64,000 bases of DNA, taken from assembly GCF_014650755.1 (NCBI RefSeq), contig NZ_BMVO01000024.1, positions 40,900 to 104,899 on the forward strand, written 5' to 3'. The translations under genes and the position numbers were made by a program. The notes beneath the pieces were generated by a model. The model saw nothing but the letters and a program-made list of their open reading frames with translations, was not told where the DNA came from and ran no database searches. Numbering within the stretch: the stretch's first letter is position 1; the number at the start of each line of letters is the position of its first letter. Below, in pieces: positions 52,389 to 61,186 of the stretch. This DNA is from Streptomyces chryseus. GTDB taxonomy: Bacteria; Actinomycetota; Actinomycetes; Streptomycetales; Streptomycetaceae.

Positions 52389-53261
52389 GTGAGTGCACGA
52401 CTGCGCGGAATCGCGAAAGAGACCGAAGAGATCGTCCGGGCGGGCCGGTACGCCGCTCCGGGCGGCCGCGGCGTGCCGATCGGCGAGGAGCTGGCCGCCG
52501 CTCTCGCGGGGACCAGGGTGTACGGCCCCGACCCGGTCGCCGTCACGCCGGACGCGGACCGTACGACGGCCTTCGAGGTCACGGGGGAGAGCAGCCTGGC
52601 GGCGGCTCGCCGGCTGACCGGCGCGGGGCCCGGCGCGGTCGCCGTGCTCAACTTCGCCTCCGCGCGCAACCCGGGCGGCGGCTATCTCAACGGCGCACAG
52701 GCGCAGGAGGAGGCACTGTGCCGTGCGTCCGCCCTGTACGCGACGCTCCTGCGCGCCCCCGGCTTCTACGCCCACCACCGGGCGGACCGCAGCCCCTTCT
52801 ACACCGACCGGGTCATTCACTCGCCCGGCGTCCCGGTCTTCCGCGACGACCGCGGCGCGCTGCTCGCCACGCCGTACACCGTGGGGTTCCTGACCTCGCC
52901 CGCGCCCAACGCGGGAGTGATCCGCGGCCGGGAGCCCGAGAGGGAGCACCGCATCCCGGCGGCGCTCGCGTCCCGGGCGGAGCGGGTCCTGGAGACGGCG
53001 GCGGCCCGCGGTTACCGGCGACTGGTGCTGGGCGCCTGGGGGTGCGGCGTGTTCATGAACGACCCCGTCGCGGTGGCGGGTGCGTTCCACGCGCACCTCA
53101 CCGGCGCGGGCCGTTTCTCCCGCCACTTCGACGAGGTGGTCTTCGGGGTGCTGGACCGCACGCGCGCGGCGACGGTGCTGGGCGCGTTCCGTACGGTCTT
53201 CGCGGCCCGGACGCCGGCCACCGCCCCGGCCGCCGTAGACGCCGCTCAGGTCCAGCCGTAG
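52389..53261 (+). CDS. PARG-like macrodomain protein (TIGR02452 family)
   Basis: 290 residues from GTG 52389. Catalytic signature NPGGG (Gly96-98) with GAQAQEE placing Glu107-Glu108, the hallmark of bacterial poly(ADP-ribose) glycohydrolases, plus the GVFRDDRG and LGAWGCGVFMNDP macrodomain loops. It probably removes ADP-ribose from proteins or nucleic acids. Divergent from egtA; its 3' end overlaps the convergent PemK-like gene by 16 bp. Confidence 0.85.
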   Translation: MSARLRGIAKETEEIVRAGRYAAPGGRGVPIGEELAAALAGTRVYGPDPVAVTPDADRTTAFEVTGESSLAAARRLTGAGPGAVAVLNFASARNPGGGYLNGAQAQEEALCRASALYATLLRAPGFYAHHRADRSPFYTDRVIHSPGVPVFRDDRGALLATPYTVGFLTSPAPNAGVIRGREPEREHRIPAALASRAERVLETAAARGYRRLVLGAWGCGVFMNDPVAVAGAFHAHLTGAGRFSRHFDEVVFGVLDRTRAATVLGAFRTVFAARTPATAPAAVDAAQVQP

Positions 53262-53698
53262 CGCTCCCGCAGGCGCCGTGCGATCCGGTCGAAGCGCGGG
53301 CGGTCCAGGGCGCACGCCTCCCGGCGCATTCCGTCCTCGTGCACGCGCAGGACCCGGTCGAGGTCGACCCAGGACTCGCGACCCCGCGCGTCCCACGGCC
53401 CGGAACCGATCGCGGCCCACTCGCGGTCGCGGTCGTGGGGCTTGCTGGACAGCCGTACGGCCAGCAGGGTGCCGGCCGCCTCGCGGGCGACCACGAGCAC
53501 CGGCCGGTCCTTGCCCCGCCCGTCGTTCTCCTCGTACGGCACCCACGTCCACACGATCTCGCCCGGGTCGGGATCGCCGTCGCGGTCCGGCGCGTACGAG
53601 GTCCGCACCGGGCCGGTCGTACGGGGGTCGGCCTCGGTGGTCGCGGCGGGGCCGCGCCGGCCGGGCAGCTCGGCCAGGCCGTCGGAAGATGTCGTCAC
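53246..53698 (-). CDS. PemK/MazF-like growth inhibitor family protein
   Basis: 150 residues from GTG 53698. After a 45-residue polar N-terminal extension, GEIVWTWVPYEEN...GKDRPVLVVA is the PemK/MazF RNase barrel opening; WVDLDRVLRVH follows. MazF proteins cut mRNA, but no antitoxin gene is adjacent and the extension is unusual, so activity is uncertain. Divergent from the GH18 gene and overlapping the PARG-like gene at its 3' end. Confidence 0.75.
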   Translation of the reverse strand: MTTSSDGLAELPGRRGPAATTEADPRTTGPVRTSYAPDRDGDPDPGEIVWTWVPYEENDGRGKDRPVLVVAREAAGTLLAVRLSSKPHDRDREWAAIGSGPWDARGRESWVDLDRVLRVHEDGMRREACALDRPRFDRIARRLRERYGWT

Positions 53699-53769
53699 CC
53701 GGGTGAGGTCAGGGCCTGGACGGCGCAGTCCGCGGGGCGGGCCCCGTGACCGGGCCCCAGGCTCGGTCC

Positions 53770-54843
53770 ATGGCCCCACGCATCCTGATCGCCCTCGTCG
53801 CCGCCGCCCTCGTCGGCGCGGCGGCCCCGTCCCCGCCGGCCGCCCCGCCGCGCCCCGGGCCCCCGCCGTACCCCGGTCCGGCCGTCGCCCCCGCGCCGCA
53901 GACCGTCTCCGCCTGGCTTCCCTACTGGGACCAGGACGGGGCGTACCGCGACGCCCTCAGCCACGCCGATCAGCTGCACACCGTCAGCCCGTTCTGGTAC
54001 CACGCCGTCTCGGCGGGGCGCGTCGACGGCCACCCGGGCGCGGGCGAGCGGCGCGTTGTCGACGGGCTGCGCGCCGCCGGTGTCAAGGTCGTGCCGACCG
54101 TGAACGAGACGTTGAAGCACGGCGTACTGGCTTCCATCCTCACCAGTCCCACCCGCCGCGCCACGCACGTCCGTACCCTCCTGGAAGTCGCCCGGAGCGG
54201 CGACTACGACGGGCTCGACCTCGACTACGAGTCCATCGCCGCGACCGGCGACGCGGCGTACGAGCGGGTGCGCGCCGGATACGCCGAACTGGTCACGCAG
54301 CTGTGCCGCGGCCTGCGCGCGATGGACAAGCAGTGTGTCGTCACCGTGTCGCCCAAGACGGCGTCCACCGGCCGGATCTGGGACTACACGGCCATCGGGC
54401 GCGCCGCCGACCGGATGCGCCTCATGGCGTACGACTACCACTGGAAGGGCGGCAAGCCGGGCCCGCTGTCCACCCCGCAGTGGTACGACGAGATCCTGCG
54501 CGTCGCCACCGCGGAGGTACCGGCCGCCAAGCTGGAGGTCGGCCTGCCGGCGTACGGCTGGGACTGGCCCGCCGACGGCTCGTCCCGGGCGAAGCACGTC
54601 ACCTGGAAGGAGGCGGAGGCGCTGCGCGTCGCCAAGGGCGCGCCGTACGGCCTCGACCCGGAGTCCCGGACTCCGCACTTCGGCTACCAGGAAGGCGACC
54701 AGCGGCGCGAGGTCTGGTACCAGGACGCGCGCGGCGTCGCGGAACACCTGCCGGCGCTGCGCAAGTACGGCGTCACCCACACGGCCCTGTGGGCGCTGAA
54801 CTTCGAGGACCCGGACCTGTGGCCGGTGCTGGCCAAAGGCTGA
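53770..54843 (+). CDS. Secreted glycoside hydrolase family 18 protein
   Basis: 357 residues from ATG 53770 (GTG 53746 possible). Signal peptide (about 1-22), proline-rich linker, then a TIM barrel with the DxxDxDxE catalytic motif at Asp147-Gly-Leu-Asp150-Leu-Asp152-Tyr-Glu154, and RLMAYDYHW for the substrate-assist Tyr. Similar to YaaH/SleL-like GH18 proteins that act on peptidoglycan or spore cortex, or to chitinases. The substrate is undetermined. Confidence 0.88.
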   Translation: MAPRILIALVAAALVGAAAPSPPAAPPRPGPPPYPGPAVAPAPQTVSAWLPYWDQDGAYRDALSHADQLHTVSPFWYHAVSAGRVDGHPGAGERRVVDGLRAAGVKVVPTVNETLKHGVLASILTSPTRRATHVRTLLEVARSGDYDGLDLDYESIAATGDAAYERVRAGYAELVTQLCRGLRAMDKQCVVTVSPKTASTGRIWDYTAIGRAADRMRLMAYDYHWKGGKPGPLSTPQWYDEILRVATAEVPAAKLEVGLPAYGWDWPADGSSRAKHVTWKEAEALRVAKGAPYGLDPESRTPHFGYQEGDQRREVWYQDARGVAEHLPALRKYGVTHTALWALNFEDPDLWPVLAKG

Positions 54844-54849
54844 ACGGCC

Positions 54850-54902
54850 GCGCGGGGTACGGGCCGGCCGCCCACCCGGGGAGTCCGGCCCGTACCCCGC
54901 GC
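54850..54902. terminator. Strong bidirectional hairpin
   Basis: Perfect 18-bp arms (54850-54867 with 54885-54902) with a 17-base loop between the GH18 and alpha/beta hydrolase genes, which are convergent. Confidence 0.88.
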
Positions 54903-54910
54903 GCGCCGGG

Positions 54911-55606
54911 TCAGATCCAGCCCTCCAGCGACGTCATGAACGCGTCGAAGTCGTCACGGTGGATGGTGTGGCCCGCGCCCTTGACCGTACGGACCTCGAA
55001 ACCGCGCTCCTCCAGCACGGCCGCCTTCGCCGCGTCGATGAGGAAGCTCGGATCGGCGAGCTGCACCAGGGACGGCACGACGGGCCCGGCGGGCAGCAGA
55101 TCGCTACCGGACAGCGCGGCCAGGCCGAAGGCCGACGCCTCGTCCCAGGCCCGCAGGGTCTCCAGTTCGATGTCGACGTCCGCCGCCTCCCAGCGTGGGT
55201 TCATGGCCGCTATCCGCTCCCGGGACGCCCCCTTGAACTCGGCGAACACCGCGGGACGGAAACCCTCGTCGGCCGTCGCGAGGTGCCACGCGGGGTCGGA
55301 GAAGACGGCCCGGCGCGGCCGCAGGCGGTCGACGGCGAGCGAGAGGGTGAGGCCGCCGAGGGAGTGACCGATGGCGAGGTCGGCCCCGGCCGGGAGGGTC
55401 TCGACGACGTCGTCGGCGAAGATCTCCGGCGTGTACGCCCCCCGGCCGCTGGCGCCGTGTCCGCGCAGGTCGACGGCGATGACCCGGTAGCCCCTCGCGG
55501 CCAGCGCGGGGCCCACGCGCCGCCAGGTGCGGTGGTCGGCCATGATGCCGTGGATCAGGAGCGCGAGGCGGTCGCCCTCGCCCCAGGTACGGGTGTGGAG
55601 CTGCAC
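54911..55606 (-). CDS. Alpha/beta hydrolase
   Basis: 231 residues from GTG 55606. Oxyanion HG (LLIHGIMADHRTW), nucleophile elbow GHSLGG, acid Asp and final His in KGAGHTIHRDD. The substrate cannot be assigned. Probably cotranscribed with the upstream MFS gene (27 bp apart). Confidence 0.85.
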   Translation of the reverse strand: MQLHTRTWGEGDRLALLIHGIMADHRTWRRVGPALAARGYRVIAVDLRGHGASGRGAYTPEIFADDVVETLPAGADLAIGHSLGGLTLSLAVDRLRPRRAVFSDPAWHLATADEGFRPAVFAEFKGASRERIAAMNPRWEAADVDIELETLRAWDEASAFGLAALSGSDLLPAGPVVPSLVQLADPSFLIDAAKAAVLEERGFEVRTVKGAGHTIHRDDFDAFMTSLEGWI

Positions 55607-55632
55607 AGTGGTGCCTTTCTGATGGGTGGGGT

Positions 55633-56928
55633 TCAGCGCACGGAGCGGATCGGGCGCACGGCGAGCGCGCCCAGCACCGCGAGGCCCGCGGCGACGAGGA
55701 ACAGGGTGGTGTAGCCGCCGAGGCCGACGACGACCGAGGCGATGAACGGGGCGACGATCTGCGGCCCCGCGTTGGCGATGTTGAGCACGCCCATGTCACG
55801 CGCGGCGTCCTCCGCCTTCGGCAGCACCATCGTCACCAGCGCGGTGTCCACGGCCATGTAGCAGCCGAAGGCCAGGCCGTTGACGACCGCGAAGGCGACC
55901 ATCGCCGTCCAGCTCGTCGACAGGGCGGGGATCACCAGGGCGAAGGCCGACAGCGCGGCCGAGGCGCCGACGAACAGTTTGCGCCGGTCGAAGCGGTCCG
56001 ACAGGTATCCGCCGAGGACCGTGGACACGATCATGGCCACGCTGGTGACCGGCATCAGGACCGCCACCGCCTCCTCGGGCCGCAGGCCGGCGGGCAGGAC
56101 GGTGTGGTCCTTGATGATGTAAAGGAGGAAGCCGTTGACGGCGAAGTACCCGAGGACCAGCAGGGCGCGGCCGATGAACGCCCAGCGGAAGTCGTGCGAC
56201 CGCAACGCCCCCGCGAACGCGGCCAGTTGCTCCCGTACGGGCAGGGACGGCCGGGCCGGCAGGCGCTGTTCGCGGGCGCACGCCGTGAACAGCACGGCCG
56301 AGGCGGCGACCAGGGCGCCCAGGACCAGGTAGCCGGTGCGGTAGTCGTCCGAGAACGCGGCGCCGATCAGGGCGCCGAGCGTACTGCCGAAGGGCAGGCC
56401 GAGGCCGACGGCCGCGGACGCCTTGCCGCGCGCGGTCATCGGGACGCGGTCGGGGACGACGGAGGTGATCGCGGCCTGGTGGACGTTCATCACGGCCTGG
56501 CCGAGGCACCAGGCGATGGTGATCGTCAGGACCGTGTGCACGCTGCCGAGCAGGAACATCGCGGGGACGGAGAGCAGGCCGCCGCCGAGTATCCACGGGT
56601 TGCGGCGGCCGGAGCGGTCGGAGAGGGCGCCGGCGACCGGGTTGAAGACGGTCGCGAAGACCGCGGAGACGCCGGCGACGAGCCCGAGGTTCGCCACCTT
56701 GCCGGCCGGGTCGACGGCCTCGACCTGGAGGGCGAGCAGGACGCCGCCGACGCCGATGTACAGCGCGTACATGGCCGTGTTGCCGACCAGGAGCAGGGGC
56801 AGCAGTCCCCGGCTCGGGCGGGGCGGGGCGGTGGGGCCGGCGCCGGGGCCGTCCGGAGAGGCCGGGGTGCTCGGGGCGCCTGGGACGCCGGGGGTGCCGG
56901 GCGGGGAAAAGGCCACGCTGCCCTCCAT
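55633..56928 (-). CDS. Major facilitator superfamily transporter
   Basis: 431 residues, twelve helices, with the GxLSDRxGRR loop 2-3 motif as GALSDRSGRRNPW and its repeat GYLSDRFDRRKL in the second half. A Pro/Gly-rich cytoplasmic N-terminus of 40 residues precedes helix 1. It resembles glycoside-pentoside-type or efflux MFS members; the adjacent LacI regulator hints at a sugar or sugar-derivative substrate. First gene of a two-gene unit with the hydrolase. Confidence 0.85.
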   Translation of the reverse strand: MEGSVAFSPPGTPGVPGAPSTPASPDGPGAGPTAPPRPSRGLLPLLLVGNTAMYALYIGVGGVLLALQVEAVDPAGKVANLGLVAGVSAVFATVFNPVAGALSDRSGRRNPWILGGGLLSVPAMFLLGSVHTVLTITIAWCLGQAVMNVHQAAITSVVPDRVPMTARGKASAAVGLGLPFGSTLGALIGAAFSDDYRTGYLVLGALVAASAVLFTACAREQRLPARPSLPVREQLAAFAGALRSHDFRWAFIGRALLVLGYFAVNGFLLYIIKDHTVLPAGLRPEEAVAVLMPVTSVAMIVSTVLGGYLSDRFDRRKLFVGASAALSAFALVIPALSTSWTAMVAFAVVNGLAFGCYMAVDTALVTMVLPKAEDAARDMGVLNIANAGPQIVAPFIASVVVGLGGYTTLFLVAAGLAVLGALAVRPIRSVR

Positions 56929-56951
56929 GAGGGGGTCCGAAGAGACGGTGG

Positions 56952-56963
56952 TGACACGTGTCA
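56952..56963. promoter_or_regulatory. Palindromic operator, LacI type
   Basis: TGACACGTGTCA, a perfect 12-bp palindrome 24 bp upstream of the MFS start, followed on the right by a partial copy (TTACGTGTCA at 56965-56974). The divergent LacI gene is the likely source of the repressor. Confidence 0.7.
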
Positions 56964-57047
56964 GTTACGTGTCAGCATTGTGTAGCACCGCAATCCGGCC
57001 ATCCGCCAGACCCTGCTCCCCACCGATCTGGAAAGATGCCGAACGCG

Positions 57048-58082
57048 ATGAGCCAGACACCGAAGCACTCCGCCGATGCCCCCGTTCCGACCAGCACCGA
57101 CGTCGCGCGCCTGGCCGGGGTCTCGCGCGCCACGGTGTCGTACGTCCTGAACGACACCTCGGCGGTCCGCATCAGCGAGCCGACGCGCCGCCGGGTGCGC
57201 GAGGCGGCCGAGGAGCTGGGGTACGTGCCGCACGCGGCCGCGCGCAGCCTCCGGGCGGGGCACAGCCGGATGGTGCTGCTGCCGACGGCGCACGTTCCCG
57301 TCGGACCCCTCTACAGCAGGTTCCTGAACGAGGTCCAGTGGGCCCTGCGGGCGCTGGACTACACGGTCGTGCAGTACGGAAGCCTGGGCCTGGGCGCCGA
57401 CGAGGCGGCCCGCGCGTGGGCGGAGCTGCGGCCCGTCGCGGTGCTCTCCCTCGGCGAGATCGGGCTGACCCCGCACGGCGTGCGGGTCCTCAAGCGCTCC
57501 GGTGCGAAGGCCGTCATCACCCTCGGCCCGCAGCGGGTGGAGGGCGCCCACGCCCTGGTCATGGATCAGCGGGCGGTCGGCAGCGCGGCGGCGGCGCACC
57601 TGCTGGAGCGTGGCCGGCGCGCGATCGGCGTGGTCGTCCCAGCCGAACCGGGGCTGGACCTCTTCTCCCGGCCGCGCCTGGCCGGTGTGCGCAAGGCGGT
57701 GTCGGAGGGCGGCGCGGACCAGCCTGCCCGGGTGGAGCCGCTGACGATGGCGTACGACGAGGAGTCCGCCGCGCGGCTCGCGGCGGCCTGGCGCGGTCTC
57801 GGCCTCGACGCCGTGTACGCGTACAACGACGAGTACGCGCAGCTGCTGATGCGGGCCCTGCAGGACGCGGGGGTCGACGTGCCGGGGGAGTGCGCGGTGG
57901 TCGGCGCCGACGACCTGCTGCTCGGCAAGTTGCTGCGGCCGCGCCTGAGCACGGTGCACATCGAGCTGCCGACGGGCCGGGAGATAGCGGAACTGGTCGA
58001 CCGGGTGGTGCGCGACCCGGACGGCGACGTCGAACGCCACGACCTGATGGCGGCGCACGCGATCGGGCGGGAGTCCAGCTGA
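57048..58082 (+). CDS. LacI-family transcriptional repressor
   Basis: 344 residues from ATG 57048 (ATG 57036 possible). Helix-turn-helix TDVARLAGVSRATVSYVLN with the hinge helix YVPHAAARSLRAG, followed by the two-lobed ligand domain. It is divergent from the MFS/hydrolase pair and the operator lies between them. Effector unknown. Confidence 0.88.
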   Translation: MSQTPKHSADAPVPTSTDVARLAGVSRATVSYVLNDTSAVRISEPTRRRVREAAEELGYVPHAAARSLRAGHSRMVLLPTAHVPVGPLYSRFLNEVQWALRALDYTVVQYGSLGLGADEAARAWAELRPVAVLSLGEIGLTPHGVRVLKRSGAKAVITLGPQRVEGAHALVMDQRAVGSAAAAHLLERGRRAIGVVVPAEPGLDLFSRPRLAGVRKAVSEGGADQPARVEPLTMAYDEESAARLAAAWRGLGLDAVYAYNDEYAQLLMRALQDAGVDVPGECAVVGADDLLLGKLLRPRLSTVHIELPTGREIAELVDRVVRDPDGDVERHDLMAAHAIGRESS

Positions 58083-58212
58083 CCCCGCCGCGGGGTCCGC
58101 GGGCCCCGGCCGCCCCAGGGAGTGCCCTCCCGCGCCCGGCCCGGTGCCCGGGGCGCCCCCTTGGAACCGCCGTTCCCCGCGGTCGGCGTACCGGAGGCGC
58201 TGATTCACCCGA

Positions 58213-59874
58213 TCACAGCGACCGCGTCCCGCCCAGCGCCCGCAGGTCCGCCCCGATCAGCTCCGCCGCCTCCCGCAGCGCCGGCAGCAGCGCGTCCCGC
58301 ATCTCGTCCGGCGTACCGTTCCCCGCGTGCCGGGCCACGTTCACCGCGGCCACCACCCGGCCGTCCGCGCCGCGCACCGGCACCGCCAGCGAACGCAGGC
58401 CCTCCTCCAACTCCTCGTCGACCAGGGCGAACCCGTCGGCCGCGGCCCGCTCCACGATCCGGTCCAGCGCGAGTGGCGAGGTCACGGTACGCCGCGTCAG
58501 CGCCGGCAGGACCTCCGGCAGCGCCGGCCGCTCGTCCCGCGCGAGGCCCGCCAGCAGGACCCGCCCCATCGACGTCGCGTACGCCGGGAACCGGGTGCCC
58601 ACGGTGATGTTGACACTCATGATCCGTACCGTGGGAACGCGCGCCACGTACCGGATGTCCGCGCCGTCCAGCACCGCGAGCGACGCCGACTCGTGCACCC
58701 GCCGTACCAGCGCCACCAGGTGAGGCCGGGCGATCTCCGCCAGCCCGAGCCCGGACAGCCGCGCGCAGCCCAGTTCGAGCACTCGCGGCAGCAGCCGCCA
58801 CCGGCGTCCGTCCGGGGCGACGTACCCCAGCTGCTCCAGCGTGAGCAGCGAACGCCGCGCCGTCGCCCTGGCCAGGCCGGTGGCCTCGGCGACCGCCGTC
58901 AGCGCCATCCCGTCGCCCCGGTCGGCGCCGAGGGAGCCCAGGACGGCGAGTCCGCGTGCCAGCGACTGGAGGAAGCCGGGCCCCAGCTCACGCTTGGCCT
59001 CCAGTGACGTGTCCCGTACGGGAGCGGCCCCGGGCGCGGGGCGTGGCGCCGCCAGCGCCGCCTCCAACTCGCCCTGTACGGAACGCAGTCGGGGCAGCAC
59101 CCGCTTCCGCAGCGACTCCAGGGTGTGCCGGCTGGTGTGGCTGACCACGCTCACCGCGCACACCGTCCGGCCCGCCCCGTCGCGCACGGGCACGGCGACG
59201 GCCACGAGGCCCGGCTCGATCAGCTGGTCGTCGCCGGCCCAGCCGTCCGCTCCCGCCCGCGCCGCCCGCTCCTCGAACCCGCCACCGTCCCGCACCCCTC
59301 CCGCCGGCGGCGCCACCGCGAACCCGGCCCCCAGCGGATCCGTCTCCCGCCGCGCGCGCCACACCCGCCACCCCTCGGCGTCCCACCTGGCGGCGAACAG
59401 CGCGCCGGGCGCGCATCGCTCGGCGGGCAGCAGGTCGCCGATCCGGAAGGCCAGGGACATCGTGCGCCGCCGCGTCGTCTGCAGGACGAACCGCACTCCC
59501 GCGACCCCGTCGTCCGGCACCGCGACCGACACCGACTCGTCGAACTCGTCCGCGAGCCGCTCCGCCGCAGGTCCGAGGGCCGCCGGGATCCCGCACGCCA
59601 TGAGGTACGCGCCGGGCAGTTCCATCAGCCGGGGCGCGAGCGCGACCTCGCGGCCGTCGCTGCGCGCCAGGCCGAGCCGGTCGAGCGTCGACACCACGCG
59701 GTCGACGGTGGAGCGGGCCAGGCCGGTCTCCCGTACGAGGTCGCTGTGGCGCGTCCGGTCGTCCGCGCCGGGTGCGGACAGGGCCCGCAGCACGGTGAGC
59801 CCGCGCTCCAGCGGCCCTACGGCATCGGCGGACCCGACGGACCCGGCGGATTCGGCGGGCTCGGCGTTCGGCAT
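58213..59874 (-). CDS. Double IclR-domain transcriptional regulator
   Basis: 553 residues, two complete IclR units in one chain. Unit 1 (about 18-280) has a winged helix in ERGLTVLRALSAPG...GLARSTVDRVVSTL, unit 2 (about 305-550) in GLAVLGSLGADRG...LARATARRSLLTL, each followed by an effector domain (PVRDGAGRTVCAVSV; PVRGADGRVVAAVNV). IclR proteins are normally single. The position divergent to thiolase/pobA matches PcaU/PcaR/PobR-type regulators of aromatic catabolism. Confidence 0.88.
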   Translation of the reverse strand: MPNAEPAESAGSVGSADAVGPLERGLTVLRALSAPGADDRTRHSDLVRETGLARSTVDRVVSTLDRLGLARSDGREVALAPRLMELPGAYLMACGIPAALGPAAERLADEFDESVSVAVPDDGVAGVRFVLQTTRRRTMSLAFRIGDLLPAERCAPGALFAARWDAEGWRVWRARRETDPLGAGFAVAPPAGGVRDGGGFEERAARAGADGWAGDDQLIEPGLVAVAVPVRDGAGRTVCAVSVVSHTSRHTLESLRKRVLPRLRSVQGELEAALAAPRPAPGAAPVRDTSLEAKRELGPGFLQSLARGLAVLGSLGADRGDGMALTAVAEATGLARATARRSLLTLEQLGYVAPDGRRWRLLPRVLELGCARLSGLGLAEIARPHLVALVRRVHESASLAVLDGADIRYVARVPTVRIMSVNITVGTRFPAYATSMGRVLLAGLARDERPALPEVLPALTRRTVTSPLALDRIVERAAADGFALVDEELEEGLRSLAVPVRGADGRVVAAVNVARHAGNGTPDEMRDALLPALREAAELIGADLRALGGTRSL

Positions 59875-59940
59875 GGGATTCCTCCTGGCAGGCCGTTGAC
59901 ACCGGACGGCGCTCGGCAGAGACTCGGGGCGAAGTCAGAT

Positions 59941-59965
59941 GTGAACGATAGTTCATTGTGCGAAC
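59941..59965. promoter_or_regulatory. Candidate IclR-type operator
   Basis: GTGAAC-N4-GTTCAT (59941-59956) followed by GTTC-N7-GAAC overlap (59951-59965) in the 123-bp divergent gap before the thiolase gene. Three GAAC/GTTC half-sites in one helical stretch suit a double-headed regulator. Confidence 0.55.
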
Positions 59966-59997
59966 ACTGAAAACTCCACGACTCCGGGAGAGACCCG

Positions 59998-61182
59998 ATG
60001 AGCATCCGCGACGTCTACATCGTCGACGCCGTCCGCACCCCGATCGGCAAGTTCGGAGGTGCCCTCTCCCGCGTACGTCCGGACGACCTCGCCGCCCACG
60101 TCGTCAAGTCGCTCGTCGCCCGCACGCCCGACCTCGACCCGGCCAGGATCGACGACGTCTACTTCGGCGACGCCAACGGGGCCGGTGAGGACAACCGGGA
60201 CGTCGCCCGCATGGCCGTGCTCCTCGCCGGGCTCCCCGTCTCCGTCCCCGGCGTCACCGTCAACCGCCTCTGCGGCTCCGGCCTGGAGGCCGTCATCCAG
60301 GCCGCCCGCGCCGTGGCCGTCGGCGACGCCTCCGTCGCCGTCGCGGGCGGCGTGGAGTCCATGTCCCGCGCCCCCTGGGTCCTCCAGAAGCCCGAGCGCG
60401 CCTTCCCCGCCGGGCATCAGGAGCTGTACTCGACCACGCTCGGCTGGCGCATGACCAACCCGCGGATGCCCGACGAGTGGACCGTCCCGCTCGGCGAGGG
60501 CGCGGAGCTCGTGGCCGACAAGCACGGCATCACCCGCGAGCAGCAGGACGCGTTCGCGCTGGCCAGCCACCAGAAGGCGGCGAAGGCGTGGGCGGACGGG
60601 CTGTACGACGGCGAGGTCGTGCCGTACGACGGCGTGGACCTCACCCGTGACGAGTGCGTCCGCGAGGGCTCGACCCCGGAGGCCCTGGCCAGACTGAAGC
60701 CGGTCTTCCGCAAGGACGGCAGCGTCACGGCCGGCAACGCCTCGCCCCTCAACGACGGCGCCGCCGCGCTCCTGCTCGTCGACGACGAGGGCCTGCGCGC
60801 CACCGGCCGTGAGCCGCTCGCCCGCATCCGCGCCTCCGCCGTCACCGGCATCGAGCCGCAGCTCTTCGGCCTCGGCCCGGTCGAGGCGGTCCGGCGCGCG
60901 CTCGCCAAGGCCGGCAGGTCCTTCGACGACCTCACCACCTTCGAGCTCAACGAGGCGTTCGCCGCCCAGTCGCTCGGCTGCCTCGCCGAATGGCCGGACC
61001 TGGACCCCGCCGTCGTCAACCCGCGCGGCGGCGCCCTCGCCATCGGCCACCCGCTCGGCGCCTCCGGCGCCCGCCTCGCGGGCTCCGTCGCCCACCAGCT
61101 CGCCGCCGCGGGCTCCGGCACGGGCCTGGCCGCCCTGTGCATCGGCGTCGGCCAGGGCCTCGCCCTCGTACTGGAGCGCTGA
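59998..61182 (+). CDS. 3-oxoadipyl-CoA / acetyl-CoA acyltransferase (thiolase)
   Basis: 394 residues. Nucleophile Cys92 (NRLCGSGLE), GHPLGASG His and CIGVGQG second Cys intact. The opening VDAVRTPIGKFGG and YFGDANGAGEDNRDVARMA are those of the PcaF/PaaJ-type degradative thiolases. With pobA beside it, cleavage of 3-oxoadipyl-CoA to succinyl-CoA and acetyl-CoA is the likely role; fatty-acid use is the alternative. Confidence 0.88.
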   Translation: MSIRDVYIVDAVRTPIGKFGGALSRVRPDDLAAHVVKSLVARTPDLDPARIDDVYFGDANGAGEDNRDVARMAVLLAGLPVSVPGVTVNRLCGSGLEAVIQAARAVAVGDASVAVAGGVESMSRAPWVLQKPERAFPAGHQELYSTTLGWRMTNPRMPDEWTVPLGEGAELVADKHGITREQQDAFALASHQKAAKAWADGLYDGEVVPYDGVDLTRDECVREGSTPEALARLKPVFRKDGSVTAGNASPLNDGAAALLLVDDEGLRATGREPLARIRASAVTGIEPQLFGLGPVEAVRRALAKAGRSFDDLTTFELNEAFAAQSLGCLAEWPDLDPAVVNPRGGALAIGHPLGASGARLAGSVAHQLAAAGSGTGLAALCIGVGQGLALVLER

Positions 61183-61186
61183 GCCG

